The notes under the pieces are model-generated. The model was not told the DNA's origin. It did no database searches and was given only the letters and a program-made list of their open reading frames with translations. This document shows, in pieces, positions 1-7,756 of a DNA stretch of 64,000 bases (position 1 is the stretch's first letter; the number at the start of each line of letters is the position of its first letter). This stretch comes from Duganella sp. CF517. GTDB taxonomy: Bacteria > Pseudomonadota > Gammaproteobacteria > Burkholderiales > Burkholderiaceae_D. A program made the position numbers and the translations under genes. The DNA lies in contig NZ_FODC01000001.1 of assembly GCF_900110275.1 (NCBI RefSeq), positions 1,570,780 through 1,634,779 of the forward strand, given 5' to 3'.

Positions 1-1357
1 CGAGATTGACCCGCAACCCGCCCAAACGCGCGGACTGGCCGAGCGTGAGCACGGCGCCGTGGCGCTCGGCGATCGACTTGATGATGGCCAGCCCCAGGCC
101 GCTGCCGCCGGCCGCGCTGCCGGGCACGCGGTAGAAGCGGTTGAACACGCGCTCGCGCTCGTCGGCCGGGATGCCGGGGCCGGAATCGTCGACGCTGAGG
201 ACCACCCGGCCCGGCCCGCCCTTGGCGCCGGGCACGCGGCGCAGGTCGAGGTCGACCGTGCCGCCGGCCGGCGTGTACTTGATGGCGTTGTCGACCAGGT
301 TGCGCAGCAGGATGATGAGGGCGTCGGGCTGGCCGTCGACGCCGGCCTCGTCGGCGTGGTGCAGGCCGAGGTCGATCTGGCGCGCCTGCGCCAGCCCGGC
401 CATGTCGCCCAGGGTGCGCTTGACCAGGTCCGACAGGCTGACCGGCTCGAGCCGGACGTCGTCGACCGAGCCCTCCTGGCGCGCCAGCACCAGCAGTTGC
501 TCGACCAGCCGGGTGGCGCGCTCGATGCCGGCCGTGACGCGGCCGATGGCGACGTTGCGCGCGGCCTCGTCCTGGGCGCGGCCCAGGCTGAGCACCTGCA
601 GTTTGAGCGCGGCCAGCGGCGAGCGCAGCTCGTGGGCGGCGTCGGCGACGAAATGTTGCTGCGCCTCGAAGGCGGTGCGCACGCGGCCGAACAGCAAATT
701 GAGTTCGTGCACCAGCGGCAGCACCTCGTCGGGCAAGTCGTTTTCCGACACCGGCGACAAATCGTCGGCCTGGCGCGCGGCGACCTGGCGTTTGACGCGC
801 GACACCGGCGCGAGCGAGCCGGACACGACCCACCACACCACCAGCATCAGGATCGGCGCCATGACGGCGATCGGCCCGACGGTGCGCAGCGCCAGGGTGC
901 CGGCCATGCGCTGGCGCACCGCCATGTCCTGCGCCACCTGCACCGTCTGGTTGCTCGTTTGCACCGAGAAGATGCGGTAGGTGGTGTTGTTGGCCTTGAC
1001 GTTGGAAAAGCCCAGCACGGCGCGCTGCGGCAGCGCCGCGCGCGACAGCGAGCGGAACACCTGGGCGCCGTCGGGGGTCCACACCTGCACCACCAGGTCG
1101 TCATTTTCGGGGTCGGCCACGGCGTCGGCGGCCTTGTTGGTCAGCGTCGCGCTCGAGCGCAAGGACATGGCCATCTGTTGCATGTGGTAATCGAAGATCT
1201 GGTCGGCGTCGCTCAGCGCGCTGCGGTAGGCGATCAGCGCCTGGGCGATGGCCGCCATGGTGATGGCCGCCAGTAGGAACCACAGCAGCCGGCCGCGCAG
1301 CGAGTGCGTGACGACGGGCACCCGCGGCAACGACGGCATCTTGACCTTCACCTTCAT
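1..1357 (-). CDS. Sensor histidine kinase, QseC/PmrB-like (3' end outside window)
   Basis: Membrane sensor kinase that should autophosphorylate on His and pass phosphate to the regulator encoded just upstream. 452 residues are visible; only a few C-terminal residues should be missing, because the reading reaches past the last ATP-binding box. Membrane segments lie near residues 23-42 and 157-178 and flank a periplasmic loop of about 115 residues. The H-box reads HFVADAAHELRSP with His242; an N-box (LLRNLVDNAIKYTP) and glycine boxes (DDSGPGIP, GSGLGLAI) follow. The start ATG overlaps the TGA of the response regulator (ATGA), so the pair is translationally coupled. The signal sensed cannot be read from the sequence. 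Confidence 0.9.
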   Translation of the reverse strand, partial: MKVKVKMPSLPRVPVVTHSLRGRLLWFLLAAITMAAIAQALIAYRSALSDADQIFDYHMQQMAMSLRSSATLTNKAADAVADPENDDLVVQVWTPDGAQVFRSLSRAALPQRAVLGFSNVKANNTTYRIFSVQTSNQTVQVAQDMAVRQRMAGTLALRTVGPIAVMAPILMLVVWWVVSGSLAPVSRVKRQVAARQADDLSPVSENDLPDEVLPLVHELNLLFGRVRTAFEAQQHFVADAAHELRSPLAALKLQVLSLGRAQDEAARNVAIGRVTAGIERATRLVEQLLVLARQEGSVDDVRLEPVSLSDLVKRTLGDMAGLAQARQIDLGLHHADEAGVDGQPDALIILLRNLVDNAIKYTPAGGTVDLDLRRVPGAKGGPGRVVLSVDDSGPGIPADERERVFNRFYRVPGSAAGGSGLGLAIIKSIAERHGAVLTLGQSARLGGLRVNL

Positions 1358-2013
1358 AGTTTGGGCACCATGTAGCCGAGGCCGCGCACGTTCTGGATCA
1401 ACTCGGCGCCGAGCTTTTTGCGCAGGCCGTGGATATAGACCTCGACGGCGTTGCTGTTGACCTCGTCCTTCCAGCTGTACAACTTTTCCTCCAGCTGGTG
1501 CCGCGACAGCACGATGCCGGGGCGGGCGATCAACGCTTCCAGCACGGCCCATTCGCGCGCCGACAGGTTGACCGGCTTGCCGTCGGCGATCACTTCGCGC
1601 GTTTGCGGGTTGACCGAGACGTTGCCGTGCTCGAATACCGGCTCGGCGCGCCCGGCCGAGCGGCGCAGCAAGGCGCGGATGCGCGCCAGCAGCTCGTCGA
1701 GGTCGTAGGGCTTGAGCACGTAGTCGTCGGCGCCGGCGTCGAGGCCGGCGATGCGCTGCTCCTTGGCGTCGCGCGCCGTGGCCACCAGCACCGGGGTCAG
1801 CTCCTTGCGCGCGCGCATCGAGCGCAGCACCTCCAGGCCGTCCTTGCGCGGCAGGCCCAGGTCGAGCAGCACCAGGTCGTAGGTTTGCGTTTGCAGCGCG
1901 GTGTCGGCCATGTCGCCGTCCTTGACCCAGTCGACCGCGTAGTGCTCGGCCCGCAGCAGGTCGAGCACCACCTCGCCGATCATCGTGTCGTCTTCTACCA
2001 GCAGAAGTCGCAT
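1354..2013 (-). CDS. OmpR-family response regulator, QseB/PmrA-like
   Basis: Two-domain DNA-binding regulator of 219 residues. The receiver domain has acidic residues EDD at 7-9, the phospho-acceptor Asp51 (LVLLDLGLP) and the conserved Lys in LKPYD. The C-terminal winged helix contains EEKLYSWKDEVNSNAVEVY, a signature shared with QseB and PmrA. The start at 2013 is preceded by AGGAAA, 7 bases away. It lies 73 bases downstream of the degP-like gene on the same strand, and its stop overlaps the kinase start, giving the order protease-regulator-kinase. A role in envelope stress or membrane modification is inferred from that order only. Confidence 0.92.
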   Translation of the reverse strand: MRLLLVEDDTMIGEVVLDLLRAEHYAVDWVKDGDMADTALQTQTYDLVLLDLGLPRKDGLEVLRSMRARKELTPVLVATARDAKEQRIAGLDAGADDYVLKPYDLDELLARIRALLRRSAGRAEPVFEHGNVSVNPQTREVIADGKPVNLSAREWAVLEALIARPGIVLSRHQLEEKLYSWKDEVNSNAVEVYIHGLRKKLGAELIQNVRGLGYMVPKL

Positions 2014-2086
2014 TGGGTGTTTCCTTTCTTGTTGTTGTCGCATTCCGCAGGTAGAGGCCACGCCAGCGCGCGCCGGTTGGCCCCGA

Positions 2087-3631
2087 TCAGCCCAGCCGCA
2101 CCGGGATGAAGATTCTCTCATCTCCGCGCTGGATCAGCAACGCCACCGACTTGCCGGACTTGTCGACCACCTGGCGCACCTGGTCGACGGTGTTGACGGC
2201 CAGGCCGTTGACCGACAGCAGCACGTCGCCCGGCTGGATGCCGGCGTTGGCGGCGGCGCCGCCGGCGTCCTCGATCACCAGGCCGCCGGGAATGCCGGAC
2301 TGGCGCCGCTCCGTCTGGTCGAGCGGACGCAGCGACAAGCCCAGGCGCAGCTTGGCGGTGCCCTGGTCGGCGCGCTCGCCGCGGTCGGCGAAGGTGGCGG
2401 CCTTGTCGTTGGCGTTGCCCAGGGTCGCCGCCAGCGGCACGAGCTTGCCGTTGCGCCACACCTCGAGGTTGATCTTCGAGCCCGGCTCGGCCAGGCCGAC
2501 CATGGCCGGCAGGTCGATCGAGGCGACGATCTTCTGGCCGTTCATCGTGCGCACCACGTCGCCCGGACGCAGGCCGGCCTTGTCGGCCGGGCCGCCGCGT
2601 TCGACGTTGGCCACCAGCGCGCCCTCTGGCGTGGCCAGCTTGAACGAATCGGCGAAGCTTTGGTCGATCTCCTGCACCGTCACGCCCAGCTTGGCGTGTT
2701 CGACCTTGCCCTTGGAGACGATCTGGTCCTTGATCTTGGTGGCGACGTCGATCGGGATCGCGAACGACAAGCCCTGGTAGCCGCCGGTCTGGCTGTAGAT
2801 CTGCGAGTTGATGCCGACCACCTCGCCACGGGTATTGAACAGCGGCCCGCCCGAGTTGCCGGGATTGACGGCGACATCGGTCTGGATGAACGGCACATAC
2901 GAGTCGTCCGGCAGCGAGCGTCCCTTGGCGCTGACGACGCCGGCGGTGACGGTATTGTCGAGGCCGTATGGCGAACCGATCGCCAGCACCCATTCGCCCA
3001 CCTTCAGGTTGTCGCTCTTGGCCAGCGGCACCACCGGCAGGTTCTTGGCGTCGATTTTCAGCACGGCGACGTCGGTCTTCGGATCGGAACCGAGCACCTT
3101 GGCGCGGAATTCGCGGCGGTCGGTCAGTTTGACGACCACCTCGCGGGCGTCGCGCACGACGTGGGCGTTGGTCAGGATGATGCCGTCGGCGCTGATGATG
3201 AAGCCCGAGCCCATGCCGTGGGTCGGCATTTCGCGCTGGCCGCGCGGCTGCTGCTGGCCCTGGAAGCGGCGGAAGAACTCCATGAACGGGTCGTCGCCGA
3301 AGGCGTCGCCGCCCCGGCCTTGCGGACCGTTGCCGTCGTACGAGGTCTTGACGCTGCCGGTGACGTTGATGTTGACCACGGCCGGCCCGTTGTGGGCCGC
3401 CACGACGCTGAAGTCCGGCAGCGAGATGCCGGGCGCCGGCACGGCCACGGGCGCGCCCTGGGCGGCGGCGGGCGCGGCGGCTATCGCGGCGACAGGAGCG
3501 CCGGCGCCGGCGGCCGTGGCGCTATTCTGGTGGACCACCACCGCACCGCCCGCGCCGATCGCGGCCAGCACGGCCACGGCGGCGACTGCGCGCTTGGCGG
3601 TCTTCGATCCGGACGAAGTAGTTTGGGACAT
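2087..3631 (-). CDS. degP: DegP/HtrA (Do family) periplasmic serine protease
   Basis: Envelope protease and chaperone of 514 residues that degrades misfolded periplasmic proteins. An N-terminal hydrophobic segment at about residues 14-33 serves as signal sequence or anchor. The trypsin-like domain shows the full triad: His157 in LTNAHVV, Asp187 in KTDVAVLKID, Ser260 in NPGNSGGPLF. Two PDZ domains follow, each with a GLRPGDVV- or GIQPGDVL-type carboxylate loop. The start at 3631 is chosen because AGGAG stands 6 bases upstream; a longer reading begins 17 codons earlier without such a site. It is first in a same-strand series with a QseB-like regulator and its kinase. The paralogues degQ and mucD cannot be excluded by sequence alone. 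Confidence 0.93.
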   Translation of the reverse strand: MSQTTSSGSKTAKRAVAAVAVLAAIGAGGAVVVHQNSATAAGAGAPVAAIAAAPAAAQGAPVAVPAPGISLPDFSVVAAHNGPAVVNINVTGSVKTSYDGNGPQGRGGDAFGDDPFMEFFRRFQGQQQPRGQREMPTHGMGSGFIISADGIILTNAHVVRDAREVVVKLTDRREFRAKVLGSDPKTDVAVLKIDAKNLPVVPLAKSDNLKVGEWVLAIGSPYGLDNTVTAGVVSAKGRSLPDDSYVPFIQTDVAVNPGNSGGPLFNTRGEVVGINSQIYSQTGGYQGLSFAIPIDVATKIKDQIVSKGKVEHAKLGVTVQEIDQSFADSFKLATPEGALVANVERGGPADKAGLRPGDVVRTMNGQKIVASIDLPAMVGLAEPGSKINLEVWRNGKLVPLAATLGNANDKAATFADRGERADQGTAKLRLGLSLRPLDQTERRQSGIPGGLVIEDAGGAAANAGIQPGDVLLSVNGLAVNTVDQVRQVVDKSGKSVALLIQRGDERIFIPVRLG

Positions 3632-3686
3632 ATGCACTCCTGAATTGAATGAGGTTTTGTAGATGTATTCAATATGAGGCAAAAAA

Positions 3687-3703
3687 CTTAGACGCCACTT
3701 AAC
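3687..3703. promoter_or_regulatory. PmrA/QseB-like direct repeat upstream of degP
   Basis: CTTAGA, five bases, CTTAAC: two half-sites repeating with an 11-base period, 55 bases before the degP start. PmrA and QseB regulators are known to bind CTTAA-type direct repeats with this period. The regulator encoded two genes downstream belongs to that group, so autoregulation of the protease-regulator-kinase set is plausible. The first half-site is imperfect, so this remains a suggestion. Confidence 0.35.
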
Positions 3704-3783
3704 TTCTGTTATCGATACAAATTCTTACAAACAATGCAATTTAATTAAGATCGGGGGCGGGCTCCGGGCCGGCGGCGGACGTG

Positions 3784-3810
3784 CAACTGGCCGGATAAAC
3801 CGGCCAGTTG
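3784..3810 (-). terminator. Hairpin downstream of the small heat-shock gene
   Basis: CAACTGGCCGG and CCGGCCAGTTG form an 11-bp perfect stem around the loop ATAAA, 44 bases past the hsp20 stop. No U-run follows on either strand, so it may end or stabilise the transcript rather than act as a classical intrinsic terminator. Confidence 0.5.
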
Positions 3811-3853
3811 GTCCTACTCGTGTGCCACCGAAGGCGCACACCCTACCACCGGA

Positions 3854-4312
3854 TTACGCCGCCTGGCGTTGCTCCAGGGCCGCGACGTTGTCGCTGCCAT
3901 CGATGACGATCTTGCGTGGCTTGAGGGCTTCCGGAATTTCGCGCACCAATTCGATGGTGAGCATGCCGTTGTCGAAGGACGCGCCGGTCACTTTGACGTG
4001 GTTGGCCAGCTGGAAGCGCTGCTCGAAGTCACGCGCCGCGATGCCGCGGTGCAGATAGGTGCGCTCGGTGGCGTCCTTCTGCTTGCGGCCGACAACCTGC
4101 AGCGAATCGCGTTCGAAGGTGATGTCGATTTCCGACCGGTCGAAACCGGCGAGCGCCATCACGATCCGATACTTGTCTTCGGAGACCAGCTCGATGTTGT
4201 AAGGTGGGTAGCTTGGTGCGGAATCTCCCCGCTGGGCATCGTTCAGCAGTTGTGCCAGACGATCAAAACCGATAGCGGAACGATACAGAGGAGTGAGGTC
4301 AAAAGTACGCAT
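3854..4312 (-). CDS. Small heat-shock protein, Hsp20/IbpA family
   Basis: ATP-independent holdase chaperone of 152 residues. It carries an alpha-crystallin domain (about residues 35-130) with the pattern YNIELVSEDKYRI, a central ITFERDSLQVVGRK strand pair and the closing GMLTIEL strand. The start at 4312 is set by AAGGA 8 bases upstream; an in-frame TTG at 4330 overlaps that ribosome site and is rejected. The gene has a sigma-32-type promoter and a ROSE-like hairpin over its ribosome site, so both transcription and translation look heat-responsive. The length fits IbpA-type proteins. Confidence 0.93.
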   Translation of the reverse strand: MRTFDLTPLYRSAIGFDRLAQLLNDAQRGDSAPSYPPYNIELVSEDKYRIVMALAGFDRSEIDITFERDSLQVVGRKQKDATERTYLHRGIAARDFEQRFQLANHVKVTGASFDNGMLTIELVREIPEALKPRKIVIDGSDNVAALEQRQAA

Positions 4313-4317
4313 GATAA

Positions 4318-4342
4318 ATATCCTTTTCAAGTTAAGCGATAT
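4318..4342 (-). promoter_or_regulatory. ROSE-like RNA thermometer hairpin over the hsp20 ribosome site
   Basis: In the mRNA, AUAUCGCUU pairs with AAGGAUAU across an 8-base loop, leaving one G bulged. The paired AAGGA is the Shine-Dalgarno sequence. The UCGCU strand with a bulged G opposite the ribosome site is the hallmark of the ROSE class that controls small heat-shock genes in proteobacteria. A second hairpin (GUGG...CCAC) lies just upstream in the leader. Confidence 0.65.
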
Positions 4343-4379
4343 GGAATCGTGGCCCCCATCTGGGCGACCACTGAGTCCG

Positions 4380-4407
4380 ATATAGGTCGCTTTTTGGGGC
4401 TTTCAAG
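4380..4407 (-). promoter_or_regulatory. Sigma-32 (RpoH) heat-shock promoter for hsp20
   Basis: On the minus strand CTTGAAA (4401-4407), 14 bases, CCTATAT (4380-4386). This fits the RpoH pattern CTTGAAA / CCCATNT with normal spacing, and is placed about 70 bases before the start codon. The -35 lies in a 16-base palindrome (4401-4416). Confidence 0.75.
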
Positions 4408-4501
4408 GCCTTGAAAAACGCCTTCAACATCCCCAGCGGCCCACTTTTTTTAAAAATTTTTGGATTTTTTTTGCGCTGCCGACCGCCCCCGCCCCAACCG
4501 C

Positions 4502-5164
4502 TTAGTCAAACGCGACGTCTTCCAGTCGGAAACGGAATTTGCGGCGCTCGGGCAACGTCCATCCGGGACCCGGCGTGGGATCGCGTGGGGACTCCGGCGC
4601 TGCGTCGTGCTGCCAGGCTTGCGGCGCGCCCTGGTACGACTGCGCCTGGGCTCGCATCGCGGCGAACATCGCCATCACCGTGGTTTCGGGAATCATCGCG
4701 GCCGCGCCTGGGGGCGGCGCCGGCTCGGCCGGGCTTGCCGCCTGCTCCGCAAGTTGCTGGCGCAACCGGCAGGCCAGCGTGAACCGCTTGTCGCAAGGAC
4801 GACGGATGTACAAATCGGTCCAGGCGTTGCGGGTGGTGCGCGCGAACGATTGCGCGAACTGGTTGGGCGACACCGACTTTCCCTCGTGGATGATCTGATC
4901 CCCCTCGACCCGGGCATAATTGTGATCGCCGTAGCTCCAGGAACGCAGCACGGTCCCCTCGGGCAAAAACACCGATTTCCACTGGTAGCCGCGCGCACTC
5001 GCCGGGTCGCAGCCGGTAGCCAGTTTAGCTTGTTCGGCAAGCCAACAATCGATCGCCGACGACACGCCCTCCGATAAGTCCTGCGTGCCGCCAAGCTCAG
5101 CGAGCCGGTTGATCAGCTTGAGCAGCGTGCCGGTTTCCAGCTGCACGGTCACTGTAGATTTCAT
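4502..5164 (-). CDS. Unknown protein, ribbon-helix-helix-like N-terminus
   Basis: 220 residues, family not recognised. The first 45 residues (STVTVQLETGTLLKLINRLA, then a Ser/Ala-rich helix ending in IDCWLAEQ) have the strand-helix-helix rhythm of small DNA-binding antitoxin-type domains, but this is only a pattern reading. The middle (about 55-130) is compact with aromatic residues and ends in DKRFTLACRLRQQ; the last 80 residues are Pro/Ala-rich and look unstructured. The start at 5164 has AGAAGGG 8 bases upstream. That site can pair with an upstream arm of an inverted repeat, so translation may be restrained. It lies 189 bases from the heat-shock gene on the same strand, with that gene's promoter between. 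Confidence 0.75.
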   Translation of the reverse strand: MKSTVTVQLETGTLLKLINRLAELGGTQDLSEGVSSAIDCWLAEQAKLATGCDPASARGYQWKSVFLPEGTVLRSWSYGDHNYARVEGDQIIHEGKSVSPNQFAQSFARTTRNAWTDLYIRRPCDKRFTLACRLRQQLAEQAASPAEPAPPPGAAAMIPETTVMAMFAAMRAQAQSYQGAPQAWQHDAAPESPRDPTPGPGWTLPERRKFRFRLEDVAFD

Positions 5165-5278
5165 TCGATTTTCCCTTCTATTTTGTTCTGCTTTTCTCTA
5201 TTTAGACCTGCTTAGGCGCTGGGGGTTCCACCTCCGCGAAAGCAGAGAAAAATAGAAGGAAATAGAAAAATAAATCGA
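5165..5278. repeat. AT-rich imperfect inverted repeat in the leader of the 4502-5164 gene
   Basis: The arm at 5165-5191 and the arm at 5242-5278 are imperfect reverse complements: GCAGA, two mismatches, AAAATAGAAGG, then ATCGA ends separated by an extra 10 bases in the outer arm. In the minus-strand transcript the inner arm contains the AGAAGGG ribosome site directly before the start codon. The stem would therefore hide that site. The rest of 5165-5401 holds nothing else I can support. Confidence 0.5.
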
Positions 5279-5401
5279 ACACTTCCCGCAGGGGCCCGGT
5301 GGGGCGTCCCCCCCGATGTATTCCCGGAGCATTTGCCCACGTGCCCGCGTGCTAAACTCTTTCTCTTGCCCAACCCTTTAACCTTTCCTACCCGCCGCCT
5401 C

Positions 5402-7282
5402 ATGCCCCCTATCCGTGCCGCCCTTGCCGTCCTGTTGGCCACCGCCTTCAGCGCCCAGGCAGAAACGATCTCCGAGCAGCCCTATCCGGGCACCATCGTG
5501 CTCAAGGTCGACGCCAGCAACTTCGCCCAGCAAATCTTCCGCGTGCGCCAGACCATCCCGGCCAAGCCCGGCAAGCTGACGTTGCTCTATCCGCAGTGGG
5601 TGGTGGCCAACCACGGCCCCAGCGGCGCGCTCAACCAGTTCGCCGGCCTGAAGGTCAGCGCCAACGGCAAGCCGCTCGACTGGAAGCGCGATCCGCTCGA
5701 CGTCTGGGCCTTCGCCATCGACGTGCCGGCCGGCGCCAGCGCCATCGACGTGGAATTCCAGTACCTGTCGCCGATCGAGGCCAACCAGGGCCGCACCACC
5801 TTCACCGCCGACATCCTCGGCGTGCAATGGCAATCGCTGGCGCTGTACCCGGCCGGTTACCGCAGCCGCAACATCACCGTGCAGCCGAACCTGACCGTGC
5901 CGCCCGGCTGGCAGTTCGGCAGCGCGCTGCAGACGGCCGCGCGCAACGGCGACGAGATCGCCTTCAAGCCGCTTGACCTGGAAACCCTGCTCGATTCGCC
6001 GCTGTTCGCCGGCCGCTATTTCCGCCGCGTCGACCTCGATCCGGGCGCCAAGGTGCCGGTGCACCTGAACATGGTGGCCGACAGCGCCGAGCAACTGGCG
6101 GCCACGCCGGAACAGATCGCGCCGCACCGCGCGCTGATCCAGCAAGCCTATAAATTGTTCGACTCCAAACACTACCGCCACTACGATTTCCTGTTCGCCA
6201 TCAGCGACGAATTCGGCGGCATCGGCCGCGAACACCACGAGTCGAGCGAAAACGGCGTCAAGCTGGGCTACTTCACCGAATGGGCCAAGTACGAGGCGCG
6301 GCGCGAGTTGCTGTCGCACGAATTCGTGCACTCGTGGAACGGCAAGTTCCGCCGCCCGGCCGGCCAGGACGTGCCCAACTTCAACACGCCGCTCGACAAC
6401 TCGTTGCTGTGGGTGTACGAGGGCCAGACCCAGTACTGGGGCGCGGTGCTGGCCGCGCGCTCCGGGCTGATCAAGCCGGAAAACACGCGCGACCTGCTGG
6501 CCGCCTCGGCCGCGCGGCTCGACAACGTCAAGGGCCGCGAGTGGCGCGCGGTGCAGGACACCACCTACGATCCGATCGTCAACGCGCGCCGCCCGCAGGT
6601 GTGGAACAACTGGCAGCGCGGCGAGGATTACTACCAGGAAGGCCAGCTGATCTGGCTCGACGCCGACACCCGCATCCGCGAGCTGTCCAACGGCAAGCGC
6701 TCGCTCGACGATTTCGCGCGCGCCTTCTTCGGCGTCGACGACGGCGCCCGCGTCGCCAAGCACTACACGTTCGACCAGCTGGTGGCGGCCTTGAACGCGG
6801 TGCAGCCGTACGACTGGGCCGGTTTCCTGCGCAGCCGCGTGGAAAGCCACGGCCCCGGCGCGCCGCTCGACGGACTGGCGCGCGCCGGCTGGAAACTGGT
6901 CTACGCCGAGCAGCAAACGCCGTTCCTCAAGGCCCAGGAGGAGCTGGGCAAGTCGGCCAACTTCCAGTATTCGCTGGGCTTCTCGGTGGGCGCCGAGGGC
7001 AAGCTCGAGGCGTTCATGTGGGAGGGCGTCGGCTTCAAGGCCGGCATGTCCGGCGGTTCGACCTTGCTCGCCGTCAACGGCCGCGCCTACAAGCCGGACG
7101 TGCTGCGCGCGGCGGTCACCGCCGCCAAGGACGGCAAGGAGCCGATCCAGTTGCTGGTCAAAAAAGGCAGTCTGTACCAGACCTACGCGCTCGACTACCA
7201 CGGCGGCCTGAAGTATCCGCGCCTGGAGCGCATCGCGGGCGCGCCGGACCGTCTGGAGGCGATCCTCAAGCCGCTGAAGTAA
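5402..7282 (+). CDS. M61-family metallopeptidase, secreted
   Basis: Zinc peptidase of the glycyl-aminopeptidase (M61) family, 626 residues. A signal peptide covers residues 1-20 with a likely cut after AQA. The zinc motif HEFVH is at 306-310 within LLSHEFVHSWNGK, a hallmark of M61. A C-terminal PDZ-like domain follows (about 540-610: FSVGAEG, GMSGGSTLLAVNG). The start at 5402 is chosen because it begins the signal peptide; no good ribosome site precedes it, and a longer TTG reading would bury the signal peptide. It acts outside the cytoplasm; the physiological substrate is unknown. It is followed 56 bases later by a small gene on the same strand. Confidence 0.92.
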   Translation: MPPIRAALAVLLATAFSAQAETISEQPYPGTIVLKVDASNFAQQIFRVRQTIPAKPGKLTLLYPQWVVANHGPSGALNQFAGLKVSANGKPLDWKRDPLDVWAFAIDVPAGASAIDVEFQYLSPIEANQGRTTFTADILGVQWQSLALYPAGYRSRNITVQPNLTVPPGWQFGSALQTAARNGDEIAFKPLDLETLLDSPLFAGRYFRRVDLDPGAKVPVHLNMVADSAEQLAATPEQIAPHRALIQQAYKLFDSKHYRHYDFLFAISDEFGGIGREHHESSENGVKLGYFTEWAKYEARRELLSHEFVHSWNGKFRRPAGQDVPNFNTPLDNSLLWVYEGQTQYWGAVLAARSGLIKPENTRDLLAASAARLDNVKGREWRAVQDTTYDPIVNARRPQVWNNWQRGEDYYQEGQLIWLDADTRIRELSNGKRSLDDFARAFFGVDDGARVAKHYTFDQLVAALNAVQPYDWAGFLRSRVESHGPGAPLDGLARAGWKLVYAEQQTPFLKAQEELGKSANFQYSLGFSVGAEGKLEAFMWEGVGFKAGMSGGSTLLAVNGRAYKPDVLRAAVTAAKDGKEPIQLLVKKGSLYQTYALDYHGGLKYPRLERIAGAPDRLEAILKPLK

Positions 7283-7338
7283 GCCGCGCGCCTGTTCCGC
7301 ACGGGCGGTTTCGGTCGGTTTTGGTGTATGCTGGCGGT

Positions 7339-7686
7339 ATGAACAAAGACACCGACATCCAACTGAGCGGCCCCTTCAAGGCCACCGACGGCTCCGGCCG
7401 TGCCCACGACGCCAAGGCGATCCGCATCTTCGACGAAGGCTATGGCGCCATCGACGTCTACGTCGATTTCGCCGGCTCGATCAGCGGCTTGCACAAGGAC
7501 AAATCCCTGATCGACGCCGTCGTCGCGCAGCTGCGCACGGTCGGCTACAAGGGCCCGGCGCTGAGCGCCGGCGATCCGGTGCTGCAGGAAGGCAAGCTGC
7601 TGGTGCTCGAATCGCCCGACGAATTCAACACCTTCGCCGCCGGCAAGGGCTGGAAAGACCTGGCCGAGGAATTCGGCGACGAGTGA
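7339..7686 (+). CDS. Small conserved-looking protein of unknown function
   Basis: 115 residues, acidic, with no signal peptide or membrane segment. The N-terminal half has alternating strands (AKAIRIFDEGYGAIDVYVDF). The C-terminal half ends FAAGKGWKDLAEEFGDE. I do not recognise the family. The ATG at 7339 gives the only compact start; the ribosome site is weak (GGCGG). Codon use matches the high-GC neighbours, so it looks like a resident gene. It may be cotranscribed with the M61 peptidase. Confidence 0.7.
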   Translation: MNKDTDIQLSGPFKATDGSGRAHDAKAIRIFDEGYGAIDVYVDFAGSISGLHKDKSLIDAVVAQLRTVGYKGPALSAGDPVLQEGKLLVLESPDEFNTFAAGKGWKDLAEEFGDE

Positions 7687-7738
7687 GCGGTTGTGATGAA
7701 GCGGTTGACTAAGCGGTTGACTAAGCGGTTGTGACTAA
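7687..7738. repeat. Short tandem repeat after the 7339-7686 gene
   Basis: Four copies of GCGGTTG starting at 7687, 7701, 7713 and 7725. The middle units are exact 12-base repeats (GCGGTTGACTAA) and the outer ones are varied by GTGA. The repeat lies between convergent genes; it may be slippage-derived and has no evident function. Confidence 0.7.
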
Positions 7739-7756
7739 GCGCGCCGGCGGCGCGCG

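Noticed and set aside
4401..4423. A second RpoH -35 (CTTGAAA) on the plus strand in the same palindrome
   Set aside because: The matching -10 is poor and no plus-strand gene follows before 5402.
4447..4472. The T-rich stretch near 4447-4472 as terminator of the 4502-5164 gene
   Set aside because: No GC-rich stem precedes the run on the minus strand, so it does not meet the intrinsic terminator pattern.
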